Positions 35,405 through 48,300 of a DNA stretch of 64,000 nt are shown piece by piece. The notes under the pieces are model-generated. The model had not been told where the DNA came from and searched no databases. It saw nothing but the letters and a program-made list of their open reading frames with translations. The position numbers were made by a program, and so were the translations under genes. Location: NCBI RefSeq assembly GCF_964199755.1, contig NC_133906.1, forward strand, positions 17,395,378 to 17,459,377, in the 5' to 3' direction. Position 1 is the stretch's first letter, and each line of letters opens with the position of its first letter. Source of the DNA: Larus michahellis (Eukaryota > Chordata > Aves > Charadriiformes > Laridae).

Positions 35405-37451
35405 TCAGTACATTTTAGAGGGCAACCTCAATTTAACTTGTACAATTGTAAAATCTGAATATAGAGGAGTGAGGTATGGCCAACAGGGATTTTTTTCTTA
35501 ATAATCTTAATCTTAAATCTAATTATTTGCTAAAGACATAGTAAAAGCCAGGTGCTATCAACAGACACAATTCTGAGCCCAATGTACTTTGTATACTGTT
35601 CGACAGCGATCGGTGCATTTGCGCCTTTCTTTAATACGTTACAATTAACCTTCCTGTTTCTTTTATCCAACGTGACATTTTCATGCCTTGAAATAGGGAA
35701 TTGTTATACAGTATATTCTCTTTGCACAGTTATCTGTAGCACTACTTTTTTGAGGCCAGTAGGAACATCCACAGAACATTCTTCCGTACTTCACTCCTTC
35801 CTTTTTCAGACTTGTTTGTAAAGTATAGAATTTGAATTTAGCCTTTATTGATTGTATATGAACAACAGAAAACCTGATTTATGAGATTTTGTACTTTAAA
35901 AAAAGAAAAATCAGATTTGGAAAATGATTGTATTGTAAACTAAGGCTAAATTTTTATCTGTTTTCATGTGTTATAAAGGCCAGCTTGTAAAAGAGGTTGT
36001 CACAGGTTTTCTCTGCTAATGATTTGCACTGTTAGGGTTTCGTTAGCCCTTTTGTACTACTTTTTATGTTCAATTGAGAACGTTGCTTTTTAAATCCAAA
36101 CCTATAAGATCTTAATATCTGACAGAGATAACTAAATACGTTCTGTCTATTTCTGATTTAAAAAAAAAAAAGCATAGAGTTCTCACAGAACAGATAAGCT
36201 AAGCAGTGAATATAAGTAGACCTGTATGGATTGAAAGTTATTGCTGATGTGTATACAGTCAGATATTTTTCTCATCTCTAACTTTTGAAGTAAAATTTAG
36301 GGTTACTTGTGTACAGCTTCTTCATTTCTGTTTTAAATACTCGTCCTATCTCCACTGTGCCTGCTTAAATTTGTTCTCAACTAGCACTGCCTGTGCATGC
36401 AGAGAGATCCTGTGCATCCTCTTTTATTTTTTTAAATAATGTTAACACTTGTGAAAATTTTATGAAGATACTTTTGTATAAGCTGTGGCATCTTTTTTTC
36501 CTTTGTGAAGCATTGAATATCACACTTTTTGAACATGTTCAGGTTATGGGTACACAGTTTCTAGCTTCTAATACCCATGCACTGCTTCTTTCAGTGTCAT
36601 TGCACAGTGCCGTCTTTCCCACTAAGAATTACTATCATGTGAACTCTCTTTCGTTTAAGTGTGTTCCTCAGTTTCAGAAAGTATAATTCCTTGAAGAAAA
36701 AAACCCCGACCCTACGTTTTCTATTGATGAAGCAGTGTAAAATAAATGCATTTTCAATACAGGTCCCAAAGACAATTCTTCAGATCATTTTTTTTTTTTT
36801 TAAAGTGACCAAGTCTTATTTTAAAGTGTCAAGCAAGGCTAAAGTCGTAGTGTACCCTCAGTGCCATTTGTGTCATGGAGCCAAGTATGTAACAGCTTAC
36901 AAATTTAACTTGTCTATTTGTATCCTAAAAGGGAGACTTTGTCATCTCCTTAAACTAATACAACTTGAATAATCAATGTAAAAAGAAAAACAAAAAATGG
37001 AGCTAGAGAGCTTGGTCTTAAACAGCTTTTGTTTCAGCTGCGGGCAGGGAAGCAAAAGGACACTGAGCATTAAGAGAAAACTTTCTAAATATTGTGAAAT
37101 TTTATATATAAGAGAGTGGATTGGTAATAATGATTCAAAATTTTATTGAAAAGTAGTCAGCACTTGAGTGTGCTCAAACCGTTCTGTTTGTAAGCTGAAA
37201 GTCAAAACTGCAAACAGTTTGGTTATGTAAAATGTACATTTTAAAATTTCAATAGGAGGAATTTTGATCTTGAATCCTTGTCTGGGACCTGATCTCTTGG
37301 GGTTATTTTGTTTCGGTTTTAGTTGTGAAAACACCAAACATGTCCAGTTTATAATCAGTACATTGAAATGCTGGTAGTATTGCTGTAGTAGACTTAATGC
37401 GTAGTGTTATTTTTTTTCTGTTTGTTTTTTTGGGTTTTTTTGTAAAGTGTG

Positions 37452-37457
37452 AATAAA
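37452..37457 (+). terminator. CNOT6: Poly(A) signal AATAAA, proximal candidate
   Basis: AATAAA is followed within 40 nt by U/GU-rich sequence (tgttttactcatgtttcc, then tgtcttgg), the usual arrangement for cleavage. It would give a 3' UTR of about 2.1 kb. Confidence 0.55.
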
Positions 37458-39252
37458 AGGTGTTTTACTCATGTTTCCTTAATGATGTCTTGGTAATGTA
37501 CATCATGACAATTTCCAGTGGTGATGAGCCAATTTAGCTTGTCGAACTGAGCAAACTGTTTTTCTTTTCTGATTATCTGGATTGTGTAATGAGTCCAGAA
37601 AGCTTTACAGAAGGGGAAGGGAAGCACTTACTCATTTTGTATTTCTTAGAGGGGGATAATTTACTTTAATAGATGCTGGAGCTTGAGTGCACTTGTTAGA
37701 TTCTAAAGGTTTGAGCTTTATCCAATACGTGTTCTCCTGTATTGCTTAGTCTTACAAAAATATTTGAATTTATGACAGCATGTTAAAATATGGCCCCTTG
37801 TGCTTTTGGAGACACAACTGTTCCTGCTTAGTCACCTTACGGTCTAAGGGTCCATTCAAATAACCGTTTCCTCCAGCTTTTATAGTAGTCCATCAGGTCC
37901 CAGTTGAAAACCCACTGAATACATTGAAGACACTCCTTTGACTTCACTGGGTTTTAACTGGGCTGCAGCTGTGACTCGGGGGCTAAAGGAAGGAGAAATA
38001 TTTTGAATATAGGGAAAGATCAGATGGCACCGAAACAGAGCTGAGAGAAACTTTGTCACACAATCTTTCAAAGCAAATATATTCCTGTGTCAAACAAATC
38101 TAACTCAAAAGTCTCAATTTCCAGCTATAACATAGAATAAGGCAATAAACTGTGTCTTCACAAAATCAAAATGTTTGCTTCATAGTTTTTAACACAAAAT
38201 GGTTATTTGCAATATTTTTATTCGAGGTGGTTTTGGGTGTTGCCATAACGTACCTTCAGTGTTCTTGTTGTAAAAGCACATATAGCAAAAGTCACAGAAC
38301 ATCCTTGGGGTTGAAAGGATTTATTTAGGTTAGACCAGGCTTTTTTTCCACTTAAAGTACAGTCAGCCATATCTTGTCTAGTTTTATTTACATTCACCAA
38401 GAATTCTGGGTGTCAGAGTGTAAACTGAAATACACCTTTAACTGAAAGAATCGATTAGAGTACAAGACTAATACCACAAGTTACTGCTTTTAACATAACA
38501 CAAGTAGGGGGGGAAGCATATAAATCGGTGCGTGGTGTAATTATTTTGTCCTTTTAGCAGCTTTAAAAAAAAAAAAAGGTCAATTTGGCTAGCGTTTGAC
38601 AAAACTCACTTTAAGCACATTGTGTGTATGCGTCTTTGATGTAACTTCAGCAGATCTCTCAAGTTGTTCTTTTAGAGCAGAGTTAGAAAATAGTTTAAGG
38701 TTTGCTTTTCCAACCTCACAAAACCTGTGTGAAAGACAAAACAATTACACCGCCATTGGGGAAAAAAACCCAACTAATTACACTGTAAAACTTTAAAAAA
38801 TTCAGTTAACCGCTTAAGTAGCAAGCCTTTTTCATCCAGCCGGACACAGTATTTTTTAGTATGTTAACTGCTATTCTTTTCTTTTGGTTGCATAAATTTG
38901 TAATACTTAAGTGTCTTGGTATGTTTAAGTAGTGTCTAAAATAGAATATCTTAGTCTTTATTCACAGTACTTCTGTATAATGTGTAATGCACTGGACTAA
39001 CTCTTGTTTACCATTCATGTAACAAAAACCAGCACATTATCTGCACTAAGCTCAAAGAATGTTGCATTTGTCTATAGGCAGCTCTTCAATAAGATAAATG
39101 GGAAACTGAATATGGTCTGATGGTAAACAAGGGCTTTTACTGTTCTCTTCAGTGGAACTTTCTTCTTGGTCAAATTTTAACTAGTTAGTATTATATTTAT
39201 ATACAGGGTCTTCTTTTTCTTTACCAATGTATTTTCCTACTCATAGCTGACC

Positions 39253-39258
39253 AATAAA
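39253..39258 (+). terminator. CNOT6: Poly(A) signal AATAAA, distal candidate
   Basis: AATAAA in the context gaccaataaatccaatatctg, followed by a T-rich stretch (cttcttgaag, attttaac). It is the last good plus-strand signal before the sequence turns GC-richer, so it is taken as the distal CNOT6 end. Confidence 0.5.
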
Positions 39259-40248
39259 TCCAATATCTGTTTCAAACCTTCTTGAAGTCTAATTCATATT
39301 TTAACTTAATTCCTAAAGGTTTTTCCTGGAGAGTGGCACGTGCAGCCGGAGTGAGCGAAGTGTGTTAGGGGTAAAATGGATGGATGTAAGAAACTGGAGA
39401 ATCCCAGAAAGACTTCCCTGTGCTTATCGTAACTTTCTAGATCTGCAGATTCAAAAGCTACTTGAATCGCTTGGGTTTGGATTGCGAAGTGAAGACCTGG
39501 TTAGTAATGCCTCCAGAGTTTTGTGGAACACCTGCTTCCAAACCTACTCGCCTCTCAACCCGACGTCTTCATGTCTGGCCATCTTCTGACCTTCCCAAGG
39601 CAGGCAGTCAGATCAGTCGTGCAGGCTCCATGGGTTTTGTCTGTGTCCAGTAGACCTGGCTCGTTCCTTCCTCTTCCCTCCCCACCCCAGAAAGCCCAGA
39701 GTAGACTTGGAGTCTGGCAGCGGGAAAGGGATTCAAAGGTTCCATTAATTTACCATAGAAGGGGAGCAAAGTTAAGATTTCTTTTATCTTCTTTTTTTAG
39801 GAATGAGATTCTGCTAACTCTTGTCCTTAGTTTATTATAATATCATGTTCGTTCTGGGGGGGTTCTTCTACATCAGAGTGTGTAACAATGCAGACGCTTA
39901 TATGATGTTCCCGTTGCTAGCAGCAGAAAACATAAAACATCTGAGCAGGCTTGCTGTGTAAAGCACTGAAGCACAAGACATCTCACTGGCACCCCCGTGT
40001 CTCTTCAGAGCTCGCCTTCAGTGTGTTTGCACCGCTTTGCTTTGAAATAAACGATGTAGTTCAGCGTTTCCGTGAATACCACACACCCCGGAGTGTTCAG
40101 CTTGTTTGTAGTTTTAAAATTTGCTGCCTTGAAGCAGCTGTAAGTCCCCAACAGAGTGATGAGTCCATTGCAGGCTTCAGCAATGATTTCTCTGTGGTTC
40201 CGTCTCAGGTGTGAGATGTTCATCTCTGCCATCACATCTGCGGTCTTG

Positions 40249-40262
40249 CCACTAGATGGTGC
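40249..40262 (+). promoter_or_regulatory. CTCF-like motif (forward)
   Basis: ccactagatggtgc matches the vertebrate CTCF core (CCASYAGRKGGCR) at all but the C in the GGC position. It lies about 1 kb beyond the probable CNOT6 3' end. Occupancy cannot be judged from sequence. Confidence 0.45.
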
Positions 40263-41954
40263 GTGGAACACAGGCTTCGTGTGCAGCGTTAGACTGAACG
40301 TATTTGAGAGTGTCCTCCAGAAAGTTGATCTTGCAGAATTATTCTTAAGAGTATTTGTAGGAATTCAGGCCCAGGAACGAACCTTTTCCAGTGGCAGCAG
40401 CTGGTTTGGTAATGTCCATGCCAATTAAATATTGGCTTTAGAAATCCAGCTATCGTGATGGGAATGAAATTATCTACTTGGTCCTCAATGGTAAAATCAT
40501 TCTGGGGCCTTTGCTAGCTGCATTTAATCTACTTAATGTTATGTTTTAAGATGAGTACAGTTGCCACGTGGTTCCAAATTGGAAGGTTTGAGCTCCTAAG
40601 TAGTATCTGCTAACATGGTGTGCAAGTATTGAGATATCTGTCTGTAGAGAAACTGTGCCAAAATTCACGGAGAGCCTGGAGTCCTCTCCAGAGAGACTAT
40701 ATGGAAAACAGCGTCTCTCGCTCAAAGACAAAGATGTGAGTTGAGCTTGTGCCCCATGGTCCTAAGCCAGGTAGGATAAAATTTGTCTTTCGTTAACTTG
40801 CAGTAAAATAACTACAGCTATTTTAATATAATCAGATACAAAATCGCTCTGGCCAGTTACCGTTACAAGTTACTGTTCCTTCATACCCCCGTGTCCAGTG
40901 GCTCTTGGGTGATAGTACGAAGTTGGTTTGTGCCTTAGGGGGTGGGAATGTCCCAAATCGGTGCAGGCGACTTTGGTATTTCTTTTGTATTGACATGGGT
41001 AGAGAAGAGGAGCCTTAAAACATCGGGAATTGAGTCTGAAGAGAGAGAGGGAAGGAGGAGAAACCAAGAAAAAAGGTAAGTGGAAAGGGCAAGATGATGC
41101 GAGGTTCATCAGGTGACCTTTGGGGAGAAGCTGTACTTCGTTAAAGGGGAGAATTCTGGTTACTTTCTTGCTTTTCATCTTCCCCTTGTAACCCAGAGGC
41201 ACTAATTGTTCGCTCTCTAAATGTTCACTCACTCTGTTTGCATGGAAAGCAGTAAAGCTAATTAAGCTACAGGGACCTTTGGTGCATTTGAATATTTTCT
41301 TATTCCAAAGTAAGCCTAGTATCCTCACAGATTATCAATTTTTAAAAGATAGGAAGGTGTGTTCTGGTTAAATCTTCCTGGCGTGTGAGTGGACAGTATT
41401 AATTTATTTTAAAAATGCTAAATGTTTATTGTAAAAAAAATATACATTAGAGAAAATAAAACCATATATACACTCCTGCTGGATTTTAATGACCACAAAG
41501 ATTTAAGCTTCAGTTTATTGTTCATAGCACACTTTTTTTTTTTTTCTAGTCAGGTTAGTTTAGTTTTTCTATTTATTTTTTCCTAGTTTTTTCTATTTCA
41601 AGGCACAGACTGCTCCCTTTGGGTGCCAGTAGTGAATTAATGGCAGGTTTCCACTGCGGCTAACGGTATTGATAGCTCTTCAGAGGGCGGATTTATTGAT
41701 TTTATTTTCCTTCTTCCTTTTCAAAAAACAGCATACCAGTTAAAATATTGTCTGCTTTTTGGCCTGAAGACCTGAACCATGCTATGTGCTGGTTTTGCTG
41801 ACCCTGGCAGCAAGACGCCACCAAGACGGAGATTAGATGGGGGAAAGCCTAGAGATGCTGAAGGAGCTTTTAACCACCTCCTCCCCTCCCGTCGCTCCCA
41901 GTTACAGCCCTGGGGAGGAGAGCATTGGGAATGGCATGGAGGTTGCTCTCGTGA

Positions 41955-42022
41955 GGGTGAAGGGAAGCATCCTGCTCTCATCCCACGCTCTCCTCAGCGT
42001 GGGGTGAAGGGAAGCATCCTGC
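41955..42022 (+). repeat. Direct repeat of 21 bp, 47-bp spacing
   Basis: The word 'gggtgaagggaagcatcctg' plus C occurs at 41955-41975 and 42002-42022. It is a local duplication in intergenic DNA. Confidence 0.9.
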
Positions 42023-45000
42023 CTGACGCCGCGTCTGGCACTGTGGCGGTCCCCGGGACGGGGCTGTTTCTTCTAACACGTCAGTCACTTTTCTTGTTTA
42101 GCTATTCTCTGCGGTTTTCTGGGCTCTGTGGGGACACGAGCCAGGCTCCAGTGGGATGTGAGAGCGCTTCAGTCAGCGTTGTTGGTGGCGTTGGGGTGCT
42201 TCAAACCCAGCTCTTGTTAGACCTGGGGACTCACGCGCGTGGTGGGACACGTGTGCTGCCATCCGTGGAAGAGCTGCTGCTGAAACCTCAGAAATACGAA
42301 TTACAGGTTACCATGCAAAGGAAGCAAACGGAGATATTAAATATCTGTCTTGGTTCACACCTCTGAAGATTGAGCTTCCTTTGTCTCGGTGTGGTCGTGA
42401 GTTTTCCAGTGAACAGTAGCAACTCTATTCAATAAGAAATCAGAAATCTAGGTGCGTTGCCTGGTGGGAGCGGAGTGAGACAAACGTGCTTATCCTTCAA
42501 CGTGCGTTTTGAGTTTCAGTTTCTCAGTTCATGAGTGTGTTCTTTCCCTTTGCAGTGTTTTTTCAGTGCAGCTGAAGGTTTAGACTTCCTCAGCTGCTCC
42601 CTGAGAGGCCGTACCCCTGTATTAGCGTGGGCTACTCCTGCAAGCACTTGCGCACGTTAAACTAGCAGCATTTCTGGTCTGCGTTTAGGTAACAGACTAC
42701 AGGAAGCACTGGGATCACTCTGGGTAACAATTTCTCCCTTAGGTGGAATCCTTCATCCAGGGAGCAGTGAGGGAGGAGGGAGATGAACAAAAGGTAGAAA
42801 TTTGGGTCTTGGCCCAAGACGGCCAACAGGAAATTTTCTATTAATTCCACTGGGCTTTCACTGGGAAAAACTGATATTCCAGGAGTACGAAAGATGAAGT
42901 TACCACGTGTGCATGCAGAACAGAGTGGCTTCCCTGGGATCTATCCCAACCCACCGAACCCCCACAGGCGGGGAGGGCGAGGGTCTGACCTGCAGCACCA
43001 AACACAGGGATTCGCGGTCCAGTGAGCTGGGTCCGTCCTGAGCCTTCGGTATGGCTGTACAGTTCAATTAAGCTTTCACATCTGACAGTGTGAAAACTCC
43101 GGTTTCATCTAGTTACATCATCTTCAGTAGGGATCCAGCCTTGTCGCTACATTTGTCTTTGTATTACTCATGTCCTGTAGGAACTATTGAAATGAATAAG
43201 GAGAGAGAACCCACCCAGCGCTGCAGCACGTGCTCCTCGTTTGCCACTGCAATTCTTTGCTGCTATGAAAAATCTGGTTCTATATAATTATCTTTTCTTA
43301 CAGGCTTGGGTGATCTTACAAATCCTCTGTCTTGCCCCGAGGAAGAATGACTCCCATTCTACAGAATGCAAAAATAACTCCAAAAGCCAGTAACCTGCTG
43401 AAGGTCCTGGGTGTCCGGACTGCGCAGCGGATGGTGCCTGCGGTCCCCAGCTCAGGCTCCTCGGCCGTTTCTGCTCCCTCGTGTCCTGCAGGTGACCGTC
43501 ACCTCCCGGGAGCTGAAGCGTGCGGGGGGAGCATGACGAGGTGCAATTGCTCCACATTCGGGTAGATCGAAGGGTATGAGAAGGGCAGGTGTCCGTGTCC
43601 TGCCTGGAGTACCTCTCGTGGCAGGTTGAGCAATGTGCCTTCCCTCTGTCAGGTGGGTTGGTCCCTCCTCTGTCCCCAGCGGGAGAAATGTGTGCGGTCT
43701 GGCACTTTCATGGTGATTTTAAAAACACTCTAAGATTCAGAAAGCAGTGGCTCTTGAAATATGTCTGCAAAGGCCCTGAGCCGTAACGATCCGTAAGTGC
43801 TGTCTGTTTTAAGTACAATGGAGCTGAAATAGCTCGGGAGCTCGTGCGGATCGGGATGTAAGTGCTTGTACCAGGAGCAGTAAAATCTTACAGTCCAACT
43901 GTTTAATTATGGTCCAAGCGAGAAACGCTTCTCTAGAAAGAGAAAAAAAAAAAAGATACTTGTGAAAAACCGCCGTGTAAATGTAGCCCTTGATACTGTT
44001 AATGAGAAAGAAAAGGATTCTAATAAATCCTAATTAGAGAGTTCTGTCTGATAGCTGGGCCCTCGCGGCCCTGCCGTGTCTGGGAGTCTGAGAAAGTTGT
44101 CACAGATCGCATTAAGCGTTGCTATTCCTGGAAGAGCAGGCAATAAGGGAAACAGAAAATGCAATACCATTTTGCAAACCCAGTTTGAGCTTCAATTTGA
44201 AGCGAAATTGCTAGAATCAACCAAACGGCATTGGATGCAACAGAATTTGGTGGGGAGGTTTGAGGAGGGTTTGTTTCCTTGGCAATTTGGGCAGCAGTTG
44301 TTTTCATCCTTATTTTCCAATGCCAAAATTTCGAAGGCAGTGGGCATCCCAAATTTCTGCCAAGCCTGATGGGATGATATTTAAAAGTTGACATGTTTTC
44401 CTTTCTATCCCGTATCATTTCCAACGGACTGTAAGAAGAAGGTTTTGTCTTTGGCCGCAGAATCCAAAGATTTCCGCTGCTGGACTGAGATTACCGGTAA
44501 CATTCTGCTGCCAGTGTTAAGTTTAGCGAGACATTTCTCTCTGAATCCTTTTGTTGAAGACAGGGAAATTTAATCAAGTGAACAGATGAGCCTGGAGTGG
44601 GTTTTACTGCCCTTGCTGTCACAGGCGGTGCTCCGTGCCTTCTGGTATATTGAGCCAGGAGCATTTTTACCGTGTCAGAAAAATGTGCAAAGACTACATA
44701 GATTTTTGTCAGTGTCTTTCTAATGAAAAAGAAAATTTTGGAAAAGATCTTACTGAGCGCCTCAGCTGCCAGCTACGACCTCCATGGGAGCTACCTCCAG
44801 GAGCTGCCTCCGTGGAGCAGTTAGTGTGTATTTGCCCGCCTGAAGAGCGACGTCCGTGTTCCACTGGGGTTCTTGCTTTGCTTACCCGCGGCAAGACCCA
44901 ATTTCTTCTCCTCTCTGCAGTGCTAGAATCCACTGCCCCCCGACACTTCCCTGCCATGCTGCCAGTGTTGGCTTTTGGATTCAGCTATCACCCCTGCATG

Positions 45001-45249
45001 TTTTTCTGGTTGATGCTATCCTATTCTTATATAATTAATTTGGTTAATTATGCTTAGAAAAGGGTTTAAAGGGTGGAGACCCAACCAGCTCTCATCTGCA
45101 GCCAGTTTATTGTGCAGCTCATTCTCTTCCTGATAAATGATTTGATCTGAAGCACAGAGGCAGCAGAGAAGTTAAAACGTTCATTTCCTATCTTTAAAAT
45201 TACAAGAGGAGGGTCTCACCACACGCCGTGGCATGGACCGGCGTGCCAT

Positions 45250-45375
45250 TCCCGCCTGGATGCAGTCCTGAGTAATGTCCTCTGGGCAATCCTGCTCTAG
45301 CAGGGGAGTTGGACCAGATGATCTCTAGAGGCCCCTTCCAACTCTGAAGATTCCGTGATTCCGTGATTCCGTGAC
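45250..45375 (+). mobile_element. CR1 LINE 3' fragment
   Basis: Short CR1 3' end in plus orientation with 'cgcctggatgcagtcctgag', 'cctgctctagcaggggagtt', 'ggaccagatgatctctagag', 'ccccttccaactctg', and a terminal repeat read as 'attccgtg' three times rather than the common 'attctgtg'. It belongs to the same general subfamily type as the 49.3-kb copy. Confidence 0.9.
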
Positions 45376-48300
45376 CAGTCTCGGAATTCAATTCTCGGGG
45401 ACCTCCTAGAGCAGGCGATGCTTTATGTATTGTTCTAAGGAAAGAGAAGAGACTTTGCAATAGACCCTGCTATTTGCTTGTTGCTATAAAAAGATTGGGA
45501 AGGGGAGGCTGGGAGGAATGTGTTTTAAATCCAGCTGGTACCAGCTCAGCCCTTCAGGGAAGCACAACACTTAATTTCTCTTGTATTTCTTTGACCCAGT
45601 TAGCATTGCACAAACGCTCCTGATCACAGGACTGTCTAATCCTCTCTTGAATCCTGCTAAATTTCATCTTGTTGACATCCTGCAGCAATTAATTCCAGGA
45701 GCTGACCCTGCACAGCACGAAGGCCTGATGCTTTCTCCTGGAATCCTCTACTTTTAATTTTCCACCCATGCACCCTTGTTCCAACAAACCGGTTTTGAGC
45801 TGAGGCAGCGTTGAGTGTGTGCACAGCAACCAGTGTCCGAGGAGCAGGTTGTGCTGCCGACCCTCGCGGGGGACACCTGCACGTCTGCCGAGCAGCTGGG
45901 ATGTCGCGGCGCCTTGGCCACGCTGCCTGTCCTCTCGTAGCACCTCGCGGAAGCGGGATGGGGGTGTTTCAGGGGGTGCTGGGGCTGAGCTGGGTCTGGG
46001 CGCAGCGGCAGAGCCCCAGCTGCAGCTTCTCCAGCTCGGCCCTACCTGCTCTGCCCGCGCAGGAGACGAAACTTGTTTTGCCATCACTGCCAAACTGCTG
46101 CTAATTGCAGCGTCAGCTGCTCGGACATCCTTGAACTGGGGTCCTGAGTACGGTCTTTCTGGATTCAAAACTGGGAATGATCAAAGCTGTGCTTGTAGTT
46201 GCTTGCCCTAAAGACCGGGAATATTTCTGACTAGGAGCGCTGGCTGGGCTCTGCGCGAGGACCACGCTCAGGTTCCTTTGCTCTTCGTGCAGGTCAGCCT
46301 TAATCTGAAGGACCCGGCTAATCTCACTAATGACGTTTGAATGGCTCATAGGCTCAGCAAGTCGGGGACAGCCGCTCTCCGTGCGTCCGTACAGCACCCG
46401 GCTGAACAGGACCTGGTGGGCAGTTGGCTTTCCTAACCCATAAAAGCCATCTGCCAGCAAACGTCACAACATTTGCTGTGCAGTTTGGTGCTTCTCTAGC
46501 GTGAGCTGAGGGGGAGCGTGACGAGCATCGCGAGCAAAGTTGGTATTTCTCGTGTAATTGCTTTGGAGTCTGGACACTCAAGACGTGGCATCTCCCTTTT
46601 CTGAAGCTGAGCCAGGTAAGCTCCAGCCGATGCTCCATCGAGTGTGCTGGAAAGATATAAGTCTTGCAGCCCGGCACCGCTGGTCTCCTGCACAACACCG
46701 CTTTCTCTCCTGCACATTTGTGACCAAGGGAAAAATAACGGAACGTTCAGCTAAACTCAACTGACTTTTAGTTGTCATATTCCACCATCAGATGAGATGT
46801 GGCAGGCTCCCTGCCGGCTGCTTCTGCTTTCACCTCGCGTGACCGCCCCGCTTTGCAGAACCGAGACTTGCTGATGGCGGAGGGGAAAAGTCGCTGCAAG
46901 TTGTGTGAAGTGCAGGCGGATAAAACGTGGTTAACACACGGTTTTTGCCAAGCTCCCAGCAGGCTGAGGGGCTTTCAGCTAGATTAATTCAAAAGCAAAG
47001 GCAAGAAATGGTTGACAAAATGCCAACACACGCACACAAATAAATAAACCAATAATTTGATTTCCCTCATTGGCTGCTATTAGAAATCTGTGCTTTAAAT
47101 GCAGCAGAAAATTATTCCCGTTACAAGCCCATACCAAAGCACTTAGAGGTTCCCTTTGATTTTAAATGGCATTTGGTCAAACATTATGTAGCAACTAAAT
47201 GGTATTCCAAAAATGCCCAGTTTTCCTACAGCTCCTCACAACAGTCCTCGGAATCGTTGCCTCCAGGAGCATTAATTCCAGGAAGGCTGCGATTACCAGG
47301 AACATTATCTCTGTATTTACACAACATGTATTTTGCATCAGCTCTAGCTCGTGCCAGGCAAATTAAGTTATGCTTGAGAATCCCAGAGCACGGAAAAAGG
47401 CCACGAGCCCAAGATGTGGTGCTTCAGGACTCAGCACCGCTGTCAACTGTGGCCCACATAAGTGATGCCACCCACAAAAACACATGTGGACTCTGGTGAG
47501 CGAGGCAGAGCGCGGTGCTCGAATGATCTGGCTCTTCAAATACAAGCAGAAAAGCTTTCAGCCGTCATTTCAGATTGCTCTTCTGCCTGTGGTTACAGCT
47601 GCAAATGCAAAGTGCTTTGCCATTAATCGCGTTGCTGATGGGACATACGAGGTTTTCATTCAAAGCTGAGGGATTCCTGCTTAGTCACTAAATGCAGTTT
47701 AACTTCATTGTGCACCATTTATCATTACTTTCCACCTAGGAAGGCTCAAAGTTAATTAAAATATGCCCTCAACAAGCAATTAGGCCCAATTGCAGGCACT
47801 TCAGGGCATGGCAAAAGCCTGATGCACCATCCACGAAGCCTCTGCTTTAAGCCCCTGAGTTCTGCCGGGGGCTTGGGTCTGGTCCCCGTAAATTAGGCAC
47901 CATGTTTTCTCTTGGAGCTTTTAGAGTTGGATTTTTTTTGTTAAAACATAAATAGTTGCTTTTATCCTAACTTCAGGCTCACATTTAAAGACCCTTTTTT
48001 AGAAACTGGTTTTGCCAACCTCGCTCGGCGCCTCCTGCATCTCCCGGTTCTTGTGCAGCCCGTCAATCTGCCCCAGCTCGTCTCTGGGCGTTTGTTCCCT
48101 CACCGAGAGCGACCCGCTCGTCACCTACCCCTGTCCGTAATCACGCTGCTGGCTCGTATTTTAGCTTCTGCTCAACATCTGTCTTCCCGGCCGTGGGTGC
48201 TGGCCCAGAGGCCCCTCCTGCGGTGGGTGGGGGTCTCCATGTGCTGCGGCTGCTGCAGGAGTTTCTCAGCTGCTTCTGCATCGTACAGGTCTAATCATCA

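Larger units (their letters stand above)
35405..39275 (+). other. CNOT6: CNOT6 3' UTR (long, AT-rich)
   Basis: AT-rich sequence without coding potential runs about 3.9 kb after the stop, with AATAAA signals near 36741, 37452, 38144 and 39253. The family is known for long 3' UTRs. The two best candidates are 37452, which has GU-rich sequence just downstream, and 39253, after which the sequence changes character. The exact ends are inferred. Confidence 0.65.
39276..45249. other. Intergenic DNA 3' of CNOT6
   Basis: Mixed-composition sequence with no recognisable exon. A CTCF-like motif lies at 40249-40262 and a short 47-bp-spaced duplication at 41955-42022. Open frames at 40005-40271 (minus), 41779-42366 (plus) and 44635-45057 (plus) have no domains or supporting splice sites. 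The SCGB3A1 and FLT4 genes that follow CNOT6 in human, as I recall, were not seen. Confidence 0.55.

Noticed and set aside
40005-40271. 88-codon minus-strand frame with a protein-like composition
   Set aside because: No recognisable family and no good flanking splice sites were seen, and an equally long frame exists on the other strand.
41779-42366. 195-codon plus-strand frame
   Set aside because: It contains a local 47-bp-spaced DNA duplication, has no domain, and its composition follows the GC-rich background.
44635-45057. 140-codon plus-strand frame with a KMCKDYIDFC-like start
   Set aside because: Only the first part looks protein-like; there is no family match I can name and no splice support.
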